DNA of 64,000 nucleotides, from NCBI GenBank assembly GCA_038503075.1, contig JBCAML010000018.1:186001-250000 (forward strand). The letters run 5' to 3'. The notes under the pieces were generated by a model. That model saw nothing but the letters and a program-made list of their open reading frames with translations, was not told the DNA's origin and searched no databases. This document shows, piece after piece, positions 45,304-56,487 of this stretch (within the stretch, counting starts at the first letter, position 1; each line of letters starts with the position of its first letter). This stretch comes from Gyromitra esculenta. Lineage: Eukaryota; Ascomycota; Pezizomycetes; Pezizales; Discinaceae. The position numbers and the translations under genes are program-made.

Positions 45304-45748
45304 CTACTGTTTCCAGTCAGCTATGCTTATAATATACCTCATATACCAATCACATTTTGTGGTCGAAGTCCTCCTGTTAGTTAAGTTTTCCCAAGGCTTT
45401 CCTTCTGGCGATTTAAGTGACGTTTTCCACACATTGTCAAAATTGCTGTCGTGGAAGAGAGAGTAACATAACATTAGTAACACTTGGCACAATATTACAG
45501 TTCTAGCGCAGCACTTACAGCAAGTAAAGGTTCCTAAATTTAGAAATTTCATCTGCGGTTGGCTCTCTATTATTTAAAACCGTGTTGAAGTGGTCCCTGC
45601 AGTCGTCGCTAGTTTTCCCGGGAAGAAATTTTGCAACATTAACCCAGTTAACCTTGCCTTTTATAACAGCCTGTTCAAGTAGACGCTGTTCTTCGGCCTC
45701 TGTCCATGTGCAGCCTTTGGCGGATGCCGAGTCTTCGATTTGAGACAT
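45304..45748 (-). CDS. small Myb/SANT-domain protein (123 aa)
   Basis: Exons 45748-45519 and 45445-45304. The 73-bp intron (GTAAGT donor, CGACAG acceptor) keeps phase and gives 123 aa. Residues about 14-60 form a single SANT/Myb repeat: WTEAEEQRLLEQAV, then VNWVNVAKFLPGKTSDDCRDH, with spaced aromatic residues at the expected helix positions. Such domains bind DNA or histone tails. The rest of the protein is short and has no further domain, so it may act as a partner of a larger complex. The ATG at 45748 is the first in frame. No operon-like neighbours. Confidence 0.8.
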
Positions 45749-46113
45749 TCCTGATTAGATGTCGTGGTAAACAAATGTCAAGGATGGAACAGGTAATGGA
45801 GCGATTTGGAATAATTGTTATTATAGTCGAGAGCAGCGAATGTGCTTATCTATTGAGAGAGCAGTAACCGGATTTCCCATTTTTTATGCAAAAAATGGCA
45901 CATAGAATGATAGCAGGATACAGGTACTATAGTGAGACAATCGGCCAATAGTAAAAGAATCAAACGCTTTAGTGTACTGTAGTAGAAAAGAGGTATATAA
46001 GGTGCTGGTCAAATCAAGCAAAGTGTACTAGGGAACGCATAGGCTAACGAGTCTCTCAGTTCTCTTAGGCTCCAACTGCGTGTATACTTCGAGAGAGAAT
46101 CCCTATGAAAATA

Positions 46114-46629
46114 TTATCTATACTCCCAATAATTACATACTAAAGGCAATGCTTTTTTAATCTTTTGCTTTATGTTCTTTTCGATGATTGTATGCGTATG
46201 CTTGAAGCACCTGCACTCTTCAGTCTCTATTTCTTCTGTCCGCAGTATCGCTTTCCGATCCTTTAAATCCAATCCTCCATTGGAATATGGTACTATCAGG
46301 TGTGGGCGTACATATACCCGCACCCTCTTTCAGCCGTACATTCGAGTCCAGTATTTCCCCTGTTCAAGATCCCGCGAACCCGGAGACTGGCTGAAATCCC
46401 CCATCTTCACTAAAGTAATCTGATTGTCGACGTCGTTCCAATCAACAACACTAGTGCTTAGAAAGAGTATCAATTGTGGGCATCGTTTTGGTAAGAATCG
46501 CATCTCAAAGTCTATTATACGATTCAAATCACTCGTGATCGCCAAGAGCTTAGTATTACAAGCCGGCGAGGGCACAAATGCCCAATGATAGGTTTGCAGA
46601 ATCATGGAACAAGAGCTCTGGTGTGGCAT
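46114..46629 (-). pseudogene. ORF interrupted by one in-frame TGA
   Basis: An ATG at 46629 opens a 99-codon frame that ends at a TGA (46332-46330) and then continues in the same frame for about 70 codons to 46114. The product would be about 170 aa with no recognised family. The upstream part contains FVPSPACNTKLLAITSDLN and the downstream part is rich in charged residues. A TGG-to-TGA change (G to A) would explain the break. Alternatives are two separate short frames, or chance. Confidence 0.4.
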
Positions 46630-46989
46630 ATCATACAGGGGTACTGTAGCGTTTATTTAGATTGCTCTGATCCCCGGAGACAAATATTTCTTCAAAATGG
46701 GCGATTAGGATAGCGCAGGTATCGGTTAGATAGAGGGAGAGCATAATGTGCGAGCAGGGAAGACGGACCACATACTCTGTTGCGACATATCTGAGTGATT
46801 TTTCGTCTAATCGCTTGATTCTAGCTAGACGGGGCCTGTCGAAATGCCCCTATGCATTTCCGGCAGTCCAGAAATTCAAGCCCAGTATACGGAAGAGGAT
46901 GTTATGAGTGTGGCAGTCTTTTATTGGGATGTGAGTTGTAGTTTTGTTTACTTGTACGGCTGTCTGTAGCAGCCGAACCGCCATACCTA

Positions 46990-48362
46990 CAAGGTGTGGA
47001 AATGCATCAGCAAATGCATCATTTTTTGTGTATGAAAGTCGTCTGTTGAAGTATAAATTTCATAGGGGAAAGTCGTTTCTAAAATGTATGGGGAAATGCA
47101 TCAGGAAATGTATACATTGAGTTATTATACACCTTTCCCAGCGACTTTCCCTATGATTTTCCCTGCAGTTTTACCTACAACTTTACCTACGACTATACAA
47201 TTGGACAGTCACTGTACATCAGCAAAAAAGCGATTGGCGCCCCGTCCTCCCACTACAGAAGGCGGTCAGGAACGCGGGGCGGAATATGGCCTTCCCTTCA
47301 GTACTTTTTCCAGCCCTCCTCTCCGGGCACCGGGCTCTATCAGGTCGGCTCCACTAGACGAGACCGTTTACAAGCTTCGTGGGAATCTTGCCTTTGGGCG
47401 AAGCCTCTGGCGGGGTCATCCCGCTTGGAGGTCGTGTGCGAGCTATTGGGATCTGGGCGAAGGCTGTCAAAGCTGGCGGCGCTTGGTAGTTGGTCTAGAG
47501 CTCGCTTCCACGCTTTTGCGCTCAAATAGGTATTGGTCTATTGATCTATATAACTCTTGTTCTATATACATTATCTACTATAGGAAACAGGAAGGAAACA
47601 GGCGCTGAAGTAGGCAGGAAAGCAGGCCCCGAAGCGAGCTGCAGAGGAGCTCTCAGAGACCGGAAAAGCAGCTGTCAAAGCAGGGATCTTATGGGGGTTG
47701 AAAGCGTGGTCTGGAGCTAAAGACTTTTGGTACTAAAATACACACGATGTTAGCAGTATTCGTCTATGGAAAGGAAGGGGTGAAGAATGGAGAGAACGGA
47801 AGGGGACGGCGTAGATATGGAAGGGAGAGCGGAAGGGAGCGGGAGATTGCGGTGTCGTCAAGGCAACGCCGCCTAAGGAGGTAGGGTAACACCTTCTCAG
47901 GTAGGGTAACCGTGAGCTAGGGTTCGACGTCCGTTACTTCTCTAAGTCCTAAGGGTTAGGGTTTCGACTTGGCATTTTTCTCGACGTCAGTTTTTTTTCT
48001 CCAAGTGTCTAGGATTAGGGTTACGCAGGCCTCCTGGGAGAGCACTGCCAAAAGTAAGGTTTAGAGACGAACGAAGTGGAAAGTAAGCGTGTGGGTGGAG
48101 TCCAAAGCAGAGCCTATGGGCGATCTGCTAGGGGAGAGTGCGGGGTGACACGAAACTCATTGGGTGGAATATGGCCTCCAAGGCGCCCGTTTGTGTCCGG
48201 GCGCATTTTTGTTTTTGCTGACGTAAAGTTGTAGGTAAAGTCGTCCGTAAAGACATCAAGTGATGCATTTCCACACCAAGCCCCCTGTTCATGCATCATT
48301 TGGTGTCATTTCCTGTTTCATTTGTATGGGTAAGTCGTCGAACGATGCATTTCCACACCTTG
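46990..48362. mobile_element. 1.37-kb non-autonomous element with long degenerate inverted ends
   Basis: The outer 19 bp CAAGGTGTGGAAATGCATC is perfectly inverted at the two ends. Inside, both arms carry further AAATGCATCA copies, then TTTACCTACAACTTTAC, CAGCAAAAA and GGCGCC in the same order, so the arms are about 200 bp. The right arm has an extra internal terminus at 48262-48280. The G/C-richer interior has no transposase motif. An open frame at 47084-47608 runs from the left arm into the interior and is not a credible gene. No clear target duplication. Confidence 0.75.
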
Positions 48363-48639
48363 AGAGTTAGGGCATGAATACCAATATTATTCAGTTGACT
48401 AACTGACTTTTATACTTCTATACTACCTATTCCAGCATATATTTTCTATAGAAATGTTGATTCTTTAGTGTCATTGGGCTCAGCAAAGAGCTAGTGACTG
48501 TATATAATTAGTACATATACTTTCTACGTTTCTTCTTCGTTCTTCTTTCTATGATCAGGCAATATAGAATTCTATTATCGATAACCTATTCTCTCGTGTA
48601 CGTCCTTTAAACGCCAACAAGAAACATTGGCCACCCTAG

Positions 48640-48790
48640 GAAATGACAGAAAATTACACTTTTTTGCGATTTTCCCTACGGCTTTACCAACGGCTCTACC
48701 AACGGCTCTACCATCAACGACTCTACATGCGATTTCCCCTACGATTTCTCCTACGAATTTACAAACAACTTTACCACAAACAATTTCGGC
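48640..48790 (+). repeat. sequence related to the arms of the 46990-48362 element
   Basis: GATTTTCCCTACGGCTTTAC and TTTACAAACAACTTTACCAC resemble the inner arm. In between, a 12-bp unit (ACGGCTCTACCA) is repeated three to four times at about 48679-48718. It is probably a fragment of a related element. Confidence 0.55.
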
Positions 48791-49196
48791 CGGAGGCCTG
48801 GGGAGTCTCAGAGGGAAAGCCCTGAGTGGGCTTGGCAGAAGCGTAGAAATATGAAAGGTATAAATACCCTATTAGCACGGAGAAGTAATATACAGCGGGA
48901 GGAAAGCAGAGTCTTCCCCACAAGCAAGCAAGCAGTCGAATTGATATTGTCCTCTCTGCGTGCCAACTACTACGACACCCGTCATTCCTGTGGAGTGCAA
49001 GAATAGCCGAATCTATCACAATGTCTGGTGGTGGAAAAATAAAACTTGTTGTGTATAAGGCGCCACTGTTATTCTCCGCTTCGAATCCACGGTAGAACTA
49101 GAGTAATTAGCCGTGTCACAAGAAGTGTAGGGTTAGTGATAAGGCCTAGGTCAATCGATAGCCCGGATCAAGGATTAGTCGTCAGGTTTTTATCTA

Positions 49197-49430
49197 CAGT
49201 GGTAGTCGTCTAATGAGGCGACAGCAACAATACCCCCCAAGCAACAAGACCAACTTCACTATGCATATAGACAATGGAGCTTACGTATAAAATAAACAAG
49301 CAGGTAGAACTGCATAAGAAATATTTTTATCTTGAAGCATAGCTCTAAGCTCTCTTACGGACATGGAGAAATAGCCCACACTTCTGGAGTGTGGTACTAT
49401 CGTTGTCGCCTTATTAAACGACTACCACTG
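49197..49430. mobile_element. TA-flanked MITE, copy 2
   Basis: 234 bp, aligned over its full length with 23457-23686, with inverted ends (CAGTGGTAGTCGTCTAATGA) and TA at both flanks. Confidence 0.9.
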
Positions 49431-50764
49431 TACGGGAGGTGGATTATTTGTCTTTGTCTCAACTGCAAGAGTTTGGCCGGTTGATCCGTGGGAAAGCTAT
49501 AGACTAATCTAAGATATGTGAAGGGTTTTTAGTATGTATCAAAAATGCGGAATATGTTCGCCCATAATGAGATCCGCAATATCTGCCTGATGGGAAGAGT
49601 GAAAGATCCTACGCGTTAGAGCTGTTATTCCCCCGGCGCAGGCATCTAGCTTTCTCTATGTGTTCCTATTTCAAATTTCTACCTTGAAAAAATGTTTCTA
49701 CCTTGAAAATAAAGCGAATGCATGTAAATATTGCATGACCAATCTGCGTGTTAAACCACTCGATCCAGAGCTGCTTGCAGGGCCCTAGGGTCCTGGGGAG
49801 GAACTAGCAAACCCACCTTCAGAATTGATAACATTACGTAATCATGAAATGCGAACTAGATGAGATCAAAATGTTTCGCATGATGCACCCATATTCCATA
49901 CCCACATATGGCCAGTTTTAGGCAATCTTGTCAATCTTGGAGAATTGTAATACAGCCAGCCGCTCTGCGCGCGCCCGAAAACCGGCGGCACATTGGGGCA
50001 GGATAACCCACTGGTGCGCGTGCCATGTATTATTGAAATGCTCTACTCTACGTAGCCAACCACCTGGTAACCGTCATCGAGGTGCTAGTTTATTCACTTT
50101 CTACTATTTTCGATCTAGGTTACATTCCAAGATCGAGAGTATATGCCTGTCTTTAATACCCTGCGTTTAACCTCGATTTTCCTGTATTAATCTGATGAAA
50201 ACAGAACTACGGACTCCTCTCCCAAACTGGCTGCTTTCGGGAGTGCGGGTAGAAGTGAGATGCAGCGTGGAGGGAAAAAGGGGACGCCCAAGTATGATCA
50301 TATTGCTGTATACGGGAAAAGGATGCATAGGAGCCATTGAGATATAGAAGGAGTTTGAAAAACTGAGATATGGAGAATTAGAGGAACGGGTGCGGGAAGA
50401 TGATAGAGACTGAGGTTGGGGAGATGTTAATAGGAAGGCAAGGAAGAGGAATATGAAGAGAATAATGAATATGTGCTAGCGCTAAGGGGTTATGGAGAAT
50501 GATGGAGGTATTTTCGTTTGTGTTTCTTTTGTTTTTGTGCCCGATGCTAAGAAGTGGCGGAAATGTGGTGAGAGGAGTCAAATTGTGATAACAAACAATG
50601 CGGCCAAGAAGATAATGATGCAAAGAAGGAGGAGTGGGGAGAAAGTATACTGTATTGTCATAACTTAAGTGTTAGTAACAATTAATGAGTTACACACAAA
50701 AAAAATCAGTCCTCCAAACTTACTATAAAGCACCCCATCTTCGTCCATCAGCCCAAAAATCATA
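49431..50764. other. intergenic, nothing recognised
   Basis: No supported gene. A 22-bp stretch at about 49671-49705 repeats TTTCTACCTTGAAAA twice. Confidence 0.45.
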
Positions 50765-51481
50765 ATGACCTTTTCTCTAACGGCTCTAGTTCAACAACAG
50801 TTCACTATGGCTGAAAACACTGCCACCGATGTACTTCGTGTAGAAGATATTTCTACTGACGTACCCTTTGCTGAATGCGACACTGGGAAAGCCACCGAGA
50901 TTGAGCAGGTTGAGCCTCTCAATCTTGAGGAGTGGGTAGTCGAGTATGACGCCTCACTAGACACCGATAAACCAGACGATGAAGATTCAACTGAGCCCGG
51001 GTCAGCCAATATAGAGCCAATCAGCTTCAGTGGAGGGGCTCGAACGAGTCGTCCGAATTGGGTGCAGGTACGTATGCTTACATAAATCCCTAATATTGCC
51101 TTGGAACCGTCACTGGTTATTAATTAGTCCACCGACCTTTCACGGCGCTCGAACTCATATTTTGGAGATCCATCCTATGAATACTGCACACGCTAATTTT
51201 GAAAACTGTAGGAAAGGTGTAGGCAGTTCTTTAACCACTACAATCAAAACCGCAACAACCCCCACCACGTCTTGGTGATCTTCCGCCAGCCCAGCGGCGG
51301 ATTTGTTAGGGTTTTAAGGATCCCCGGGAACGGCTATAATGAGGGACCAACAATCATGCCTAGCACAGTCATTGAGTACTCGGAATGGGCGCACACAAGG
51401 CGCTTCGCTGTATACGTTTGCAAAGGAGGGGATTTCACTCGCCAAGGTCATGGAGGGTATGATTTTCTCTGTTCCAGCTAG
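50765..51481 (+). CDS. hypothetical two-exon protein (190 aa)
   Basis: Exons 50765-51067 and 51212-51481. The 144-bp intron has a GTACGT donor, a GCTAAT branch-like site and a TGTAG acceptor, and phase is kept. The N-terminal 90 residues are acidic and probably disordered. The second exon encodes a compact region with mixed charge and many aromatic residues (NNPHHVLVIFRQPSGGFVRV, RRFAVYVCKGGDFTRQG), which looks like a folded beta-rich domain. No signal peptide or membrane segment. A second in-frame ATG 14 codons downstream could be the true start. Family not recognised. Confidence 0.65.
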
Positions 51482-53775
51482 TCAAAAGAAAGCTCAAATA
51501 TTCAATAACAATACATAGGTTTGAAAACTGGTGTTGGTTGTCGCCAGGTTCGAGATTCACCAGGTTGAGCGATACTAGGGTCCAGTTTCATAGGCTACCC
51601 TAATGTGTAGGATTTACATTGGCAGGATTAAGTAGTGACACTATATATATCCTGTATTGAGTTTGGGTTATTATCATGTGGAAGAGCACTTGAAATTTAC
51701 GAATTTGAAACGAGCTTTTTGGAAATGGTCGAGCAGACTGACATGTACCCTTTGAACGTGAATTGATGTTGAGATGTACATGTCTGACTGAGGGTACCAA
51801 GACCAAAGGAAATGTCCCATCGTTCGTGCCCGAATTCCACAATAATTTTGGGTGAAACCGGAAGGGCGATAGGCAAACTAGGCCACATAAGAATGGATCG
51901 GCTGCCAAATCTGGCTGAGTGTGGGTGGGACACGGTGGGGAACAAGTTCACGGAGTTTAACTTTTGAGGCTGGTGCCATATATACTAGACATTGACAATG
52001 TCCAACCAATACATTTCATGTTAAAACAGAAACCTCTACACAATGGAACCCGGCAACAATGACAGTGATCAACAGTGCTTCTTAATTTTCCTACATGTTT
52101 TCCCCGACTAGCAAAACGAGAACTGGGATCACAATAAATATTAAAGCGAGATGATGGTTGACAGCGATGCAATCTCCAGTTTGTGGCTAATTGCGGCTTA
52201 GCTCTCTGGTTGGTCTGGGTTACTATCAGCAGAATTTCTCTGGGGATTCTGCCGATAGGACAGCTGCCACAGCGTGTTCACCTTTTCCCCACTCTTCGAG
52301 GGATAACTCCTGTGCGTGAAAATAAATGGAGGGATTAAATGCAGGGTAGCGCCGCGTAGCCGAGGGTAGTATGCCATGCATATGTATGGAAATAGCGACC
52401 CACCAACCTTATCGAAACGTCTAAATAGTGGGATCATAAGTACTATTCGATATCGGTAGATACTGGAGAGAATAAACATCTCTGCTAAAAACACGTTTCG
52501 CTTGCTTAAGGTGAGGCTTTAGAAGATTGCACTTGTAAGAAAGTTGGCACTGCCAAATCCTGTTTTGGCATCATTCATTTAACCGTGCGCGGCATGCGCA
52601 CAATGTGACATGTTATTCGTGCGCAATTTAGACGCAAAGGATCAATTAGGCCAACGCCGATCGCTCTAGTGCGCAGTCATATTCGTACGGCGGACCGCTG
52701 TTGAATAGGCAGATGATGCCTGTCTGACGTGCGCAAATTGTGCGATAACATAATTGACAAAATCGCGCAGTGGACTTGAAAATTATTTGTCTTTTATGAC
52801 AACCTCTATTGCTGGTGGTGGCGCATGCGCAACTCCCCTCTAGCAGCCCGAATCCCCTACCCTTGCCAACTAACCCTGTTTGATGATTAGTACATTGCTA
52901 TATAGCATTGTTGGTTCGTTGAATGTTTAACGGGGAACCGTGGAGGGGAGGGAGAAGTTTGGAGCTCTTCACCAGTTACTAGACTATCACACACACCCTA
53001 GTACATTTAAGCGTTGTAGATCGGATATCGGCAGTGAAGTTCCACCCACCCAACGGCAATAGTTGTCATCGATTTTATGGGTGTATGCGAAGAACAATAT
53101 CTTGCAAGATTTGAACCTCTCCATCGGCTCATCCTAGAGGAGAGCAGTGGATTTCAGGGCAACAATAGACTTTTTCAACTCCCGGTTTATCATAGGTCCC
53201 TTATTCTTGCCAGGCAGCGGTATGTGTCCAGCCCACATGTGCTCTAGCTCTACTCTAGGCCACACAATCGAACGCTCTGTGCGTACTCGATGCGCGACGC
53301 TCAATCGAGCTACTCCGTTTCTCCTCTTTGTTGTTTTCTCTTTTTTCTCTTCCGGCAATATTCGGGTGTGTATTTTCTCTTCTTCTATCTATCCCTTGCG
53401 ATTGTGTGCATGCTGTGTTTTCCCGATCGCTTCGCGATGACCAAAAGCTGTCTGTGGTGGGAGTGATATGTATCTGACTATCCCAAGAATAAGCTAGAAG
53501 AAATGAGCGCAGTATCTGCTCAACTTATGTGGCTTATCCTCGTCCTTATAGCCTACAATAGCTGAATTGCGATCTCTACACGTTTCAGGGCGTCGAGGAA
53601 ATATCTCTCATATACCACTATCCTACTAAACATTAGCTATGGCTATCAATTGATCGTAGACAATACCTTATACTATTAATAGAGAACTGGGCTCTGTCTT
53701 CTGCAGAGACGTATGGTTGTGTCATCTCTTCTGTGGAGATATGGGGACCGTGCTCTGCCTCTGCAATGCATAAGT

Positions 53776-53918
53776 TTCCTCTGTGGCCTCTCGGGCCTCT
53801 ACAGAGGCCACAGAGGAACCTTTATTTTTTGCTGACACCATAATTCTGCTCCCGGGAGGCCGGTTTTCTGCGAATGTTCTTTCAAATATATTCCGATGCG
53901 ATGGAATATATTTAAACA
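53776..53918. repeat. two adjacent perfect inverted repeats
   Basis: TTCCTCTGTGGCCTCT and its inverted copy surround about 9 nt at 53776-53816. AAATATATTCC and its inverted copy surround 8 nt at about 53888-53917. Their role is unknown. They may belong to a foldback element. Confidence 0.6.
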
Positions 53919-54907
53919 TGGTAGTGAATGCAGCATTTGCAGCAACAGCGTTTCTCTCCTCCAGTCTGTTTGCCCCTAAGTTATACCTTTATTTTATTGG
54001 AAAAACCTCCCTCGTGGATGAGAGTGGGTAGAATCTACAGCAAATGCAGAATACCATTAAACGCGACATTCGGGCCCGCTAGTGGTAGATACGTAGCACC
54101 GTCGTTCTTCGACCCTCCACACCTTCTTATCCCTCCTACACCCCTCCTCTGTACCACACCAACCCAGAACTCCTAGCCTCTTTCTTCCCCATCAGTTCCT
54201 ATCCAATCTAGAGCCCTGAGAACCTGAGCCACATCCTCTACCCCACCTTAAGCCCTGGGCCCGGGCTTCAACGCCACAGGCTATCGAATCTGCGGCCACC
54301 TAGCTTAATCATCCTCGTATGCCTCTTCTCCGCGTTCTCAAATTTTTCCTGGTGTTTAGATTCAAGTTCCAGCTGTGTAGTTGTCATTTTCGATCAAGAG
54401 TAGTCATTCTCGGTTCAAGAGTTGTGAATTTTGCTCTAATTTGTCTATCCCTGTCGTGGTCTGCCAAATTACTGTCCCTAGACCAATCAATCCGACTGAG
54501 GTAGTTACTAGCGGGTTGGCATAAAGTTTGAAGGAAAAAACCTGTTATAAGGTCACATTTATTAGCACTTATTCACCACCGATGGAACTGGATGGAACAG
54601 TACTCATTTTATGCTGCACAGGTGCTCCACAGGTAGTGATGATTGCTCCTGTCGTTTTAATTTATCACTACTGTGCCTTCACGGTTGCCCTTGAACGCTG
54701 TGTCTCCACGATTTGGTGGGTTGTGAGGTTGAAGTGACTCATCTCTCTCCACCCTCCTTTTAGGGCTTTACCACGTGCAGTTCCACAATAGAGCATGACG
54801 TGATGCAGCTATTAAAGTACGACCTAGACTTTCAAGGTCTAGAGCCAAGTGCTAGTATTAAAGAGGTTTAGCACAAAGTTTTTAAATTTCGGGTGCCGTT
54901 TCTCCGG

Positions 54908-55000
54908 GAGAAACCCTTTCAATGCTAGCGTACCAGCTACAAACCCCTTTAGAATACATGTACTATTCAACACCAAGCACAACTAGAGACACGCGGTACT
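54908..55000 (+). repeat. diverged end of the 4030-4478 MITE family
   Basis: Shares AATGCT, TTTAGAATAC, CAACACCAAG and AGAGACAC in the same order and spacing as the left arm at 4030-4110. No inverted partner was found, so it is a fragment. Confidence 0.5.
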
Positions 55001-55358
55001 CTCTGCCTGAACCACGCGCACAGTGCACTACCATACTACTCCTACTCCCTAAGGGTTTAGTATAAGATTGAATAAATTAAATTAAATAAATAATAATTAG
55101 ATGCGTTAAGCGATGGAAACCCTTTAGGTCAGTGTGTATAGTCCTACCAGAAACTATGTGTGGAGTTGAGTGAAAGATCCTAACGCAGAGGGCATGTATC
55201 CCTTTTGGCGTAGGATTATAATCTTTTTCTATGTTATACTTATATCTTTTGGAGGAGTTACTTAGTCCTGGAGTTACCCTGTCTTCGAAGTTACCCTAAC
55301 TGGACACCTTCCAGATCGGGATGGGTGTCTGTTACCCTGCCTCTAATCCTTCCTGTAA

Positions 55359-55444
55359 GTACTCGTGCTGCCGAAAAGTTTTCGGGTCACATGATGAGCA
55401 ACATGCAGTTAAACTCCCCGAAGACTTTTCGGCAGCACGAGTAC
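55359..55444. mobile_element. 86-bp foldback MITE
   Basis: The arms match over about 28 bp with one mismatch (GTACTCGTGCTGCCGAAAAG). Its terminal 10 bp equal those of the foldback at 9303-9433. It lies just upstream of the first open exon of the coiled-coil gene. Confidence 0.8.
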
Positions 55445-55448
55445 TGTG

Positions 55449-56487
55449 GTAGAACTATCAGCTTCCCATGTAACACAACATAATAAACCCTTACAGCACA
55501 TAGTTCTAGTACCACACAATAGCTTAGTTCATCAGCAGGTACAGGCCCCCGCACTTCCGACCAAAGGTTCTCTCCCCTCTACGACTACCACGAAGGACGC
55601 TAACGGAACACAGAAACAACGCGGACACAACAAGGAAACAGAAAGCCTTACTATTAATGTTGGGAAATTATTTTATACGACCCCAATTATACACGGAGGT
55701 AAGACAGTGCACGATATCTATACTGTGAAAGGGCACTGACTGTTTTTTTATTTTTATTTCGCTCTTTGTAGGTTCGATGGATTCATTAATTGAATACATG
55801 GCTTTGGCGACTGCCGATTGGGCCCGAATTACCAGTGAAAATACGAGACTTAAGGAGGAAAACCAAAACCTTCGACGCGAGATCGAGGCTCTCAAAGCGG
55901 ATACGCCTGGGGGGGAGGAGATCCAAACTCTTCGACGCGAGATCGAGACCCTTAAAGCGAATGCGCCTGGAGAGATCCAAAACCTCCGACGTGAGATCGA
56001 GACCCTTAAAGCGAATACGCCTGGGGAGGAGGTCCAAACCCTCCGACGTGAGATCAAAACCCTCAAAGCGAATGTGCCTGGTAAGGGAGTTAGTGTAGGC
56101 GCTGCAAAATATTCAGACCTGTCCCAGCTGGATTCTGAGCAGCTGCAGAAGTTGGATTGCCAGCTGGTCAAAGCCAAGAGAGTTTTGTTATCTCCTATTC
56201 ATGATGACCTGAAAGAAAAATATTGGCCAGGTATTGTTGAGTTTATGAGTGACATTCTTGAAACGTTTTCTGTCGGAGTTCGTCAAGGACGTTTGCCGAC
56301 AGGCGGTTTGCACGTTTACTTGGACCTTAGAAAGAGCGAAAAGGAACGGGTTCTGGGGTGTGTTAATTGGCTAAATTCGAGAGCAAGGAGCTACGATCGC
56401 GGACAAGGTTCTGCTATGTTTGATGCAGGCGTTTATCTCGAGACGTTACACTCCTTGTTGGAGTATCGAAATTTGTTTAATTGCTAA
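55449..56487 (+). CDS. coiled-coil repeat protein, 5' end unresolved
   Basis: The main exon 55772-56487 encodes 236 aa from the ATG at 55777. It includes a coiled coil made of four near-identical 18-20-residue units (LRREIETLKANAPGE type, about residues 33-105), then a C-terminal domain of about 130 residues (IHDDLKEKYWPGIVEFMSDI, LPTGGLHVYLDLRKSEKERV) that I do not recognise. A TTTGTAG acceptor directly precedes this exon. A GTAAGA donor at 55699 joins it in phase to an upstream frame (55449-55698) that has no Met. A further 5' exon is therefore expected, or translation starts at 55777 with an untranslated intron. The start is uncertain; the downstream frame is solid. Confidence 0.65.

Larger units (their letters stand above)
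51482..55358. other. gene-poor stretch
   Basis: No convincing gene. Contains a cluster of TGCGCA motifs (52585-52835), hairpin-forming repeats (53776-53918) and a diverged MITE end (about 54908-55000). Short frames at 51600-51951 (minus) and 53143-53440 (plus) lack motifs. Confidence 0.5.

Noticed and set aside
45017..45330. + strand frame of about 100 codons without ATG
   Set aside because: Overlaps the SANT gene, has no start and no motif.
47084..47608. 174-codon + strand frame
   Set aside because: Starts inside the inverted-repeat arm of a transposable element and shows repeat-derived sequence.
47940..48020. Telomere-like TTAGGG pieces
   Set aside because: Only isolated copies, not a tandem array, and they lie inside a transposable element.
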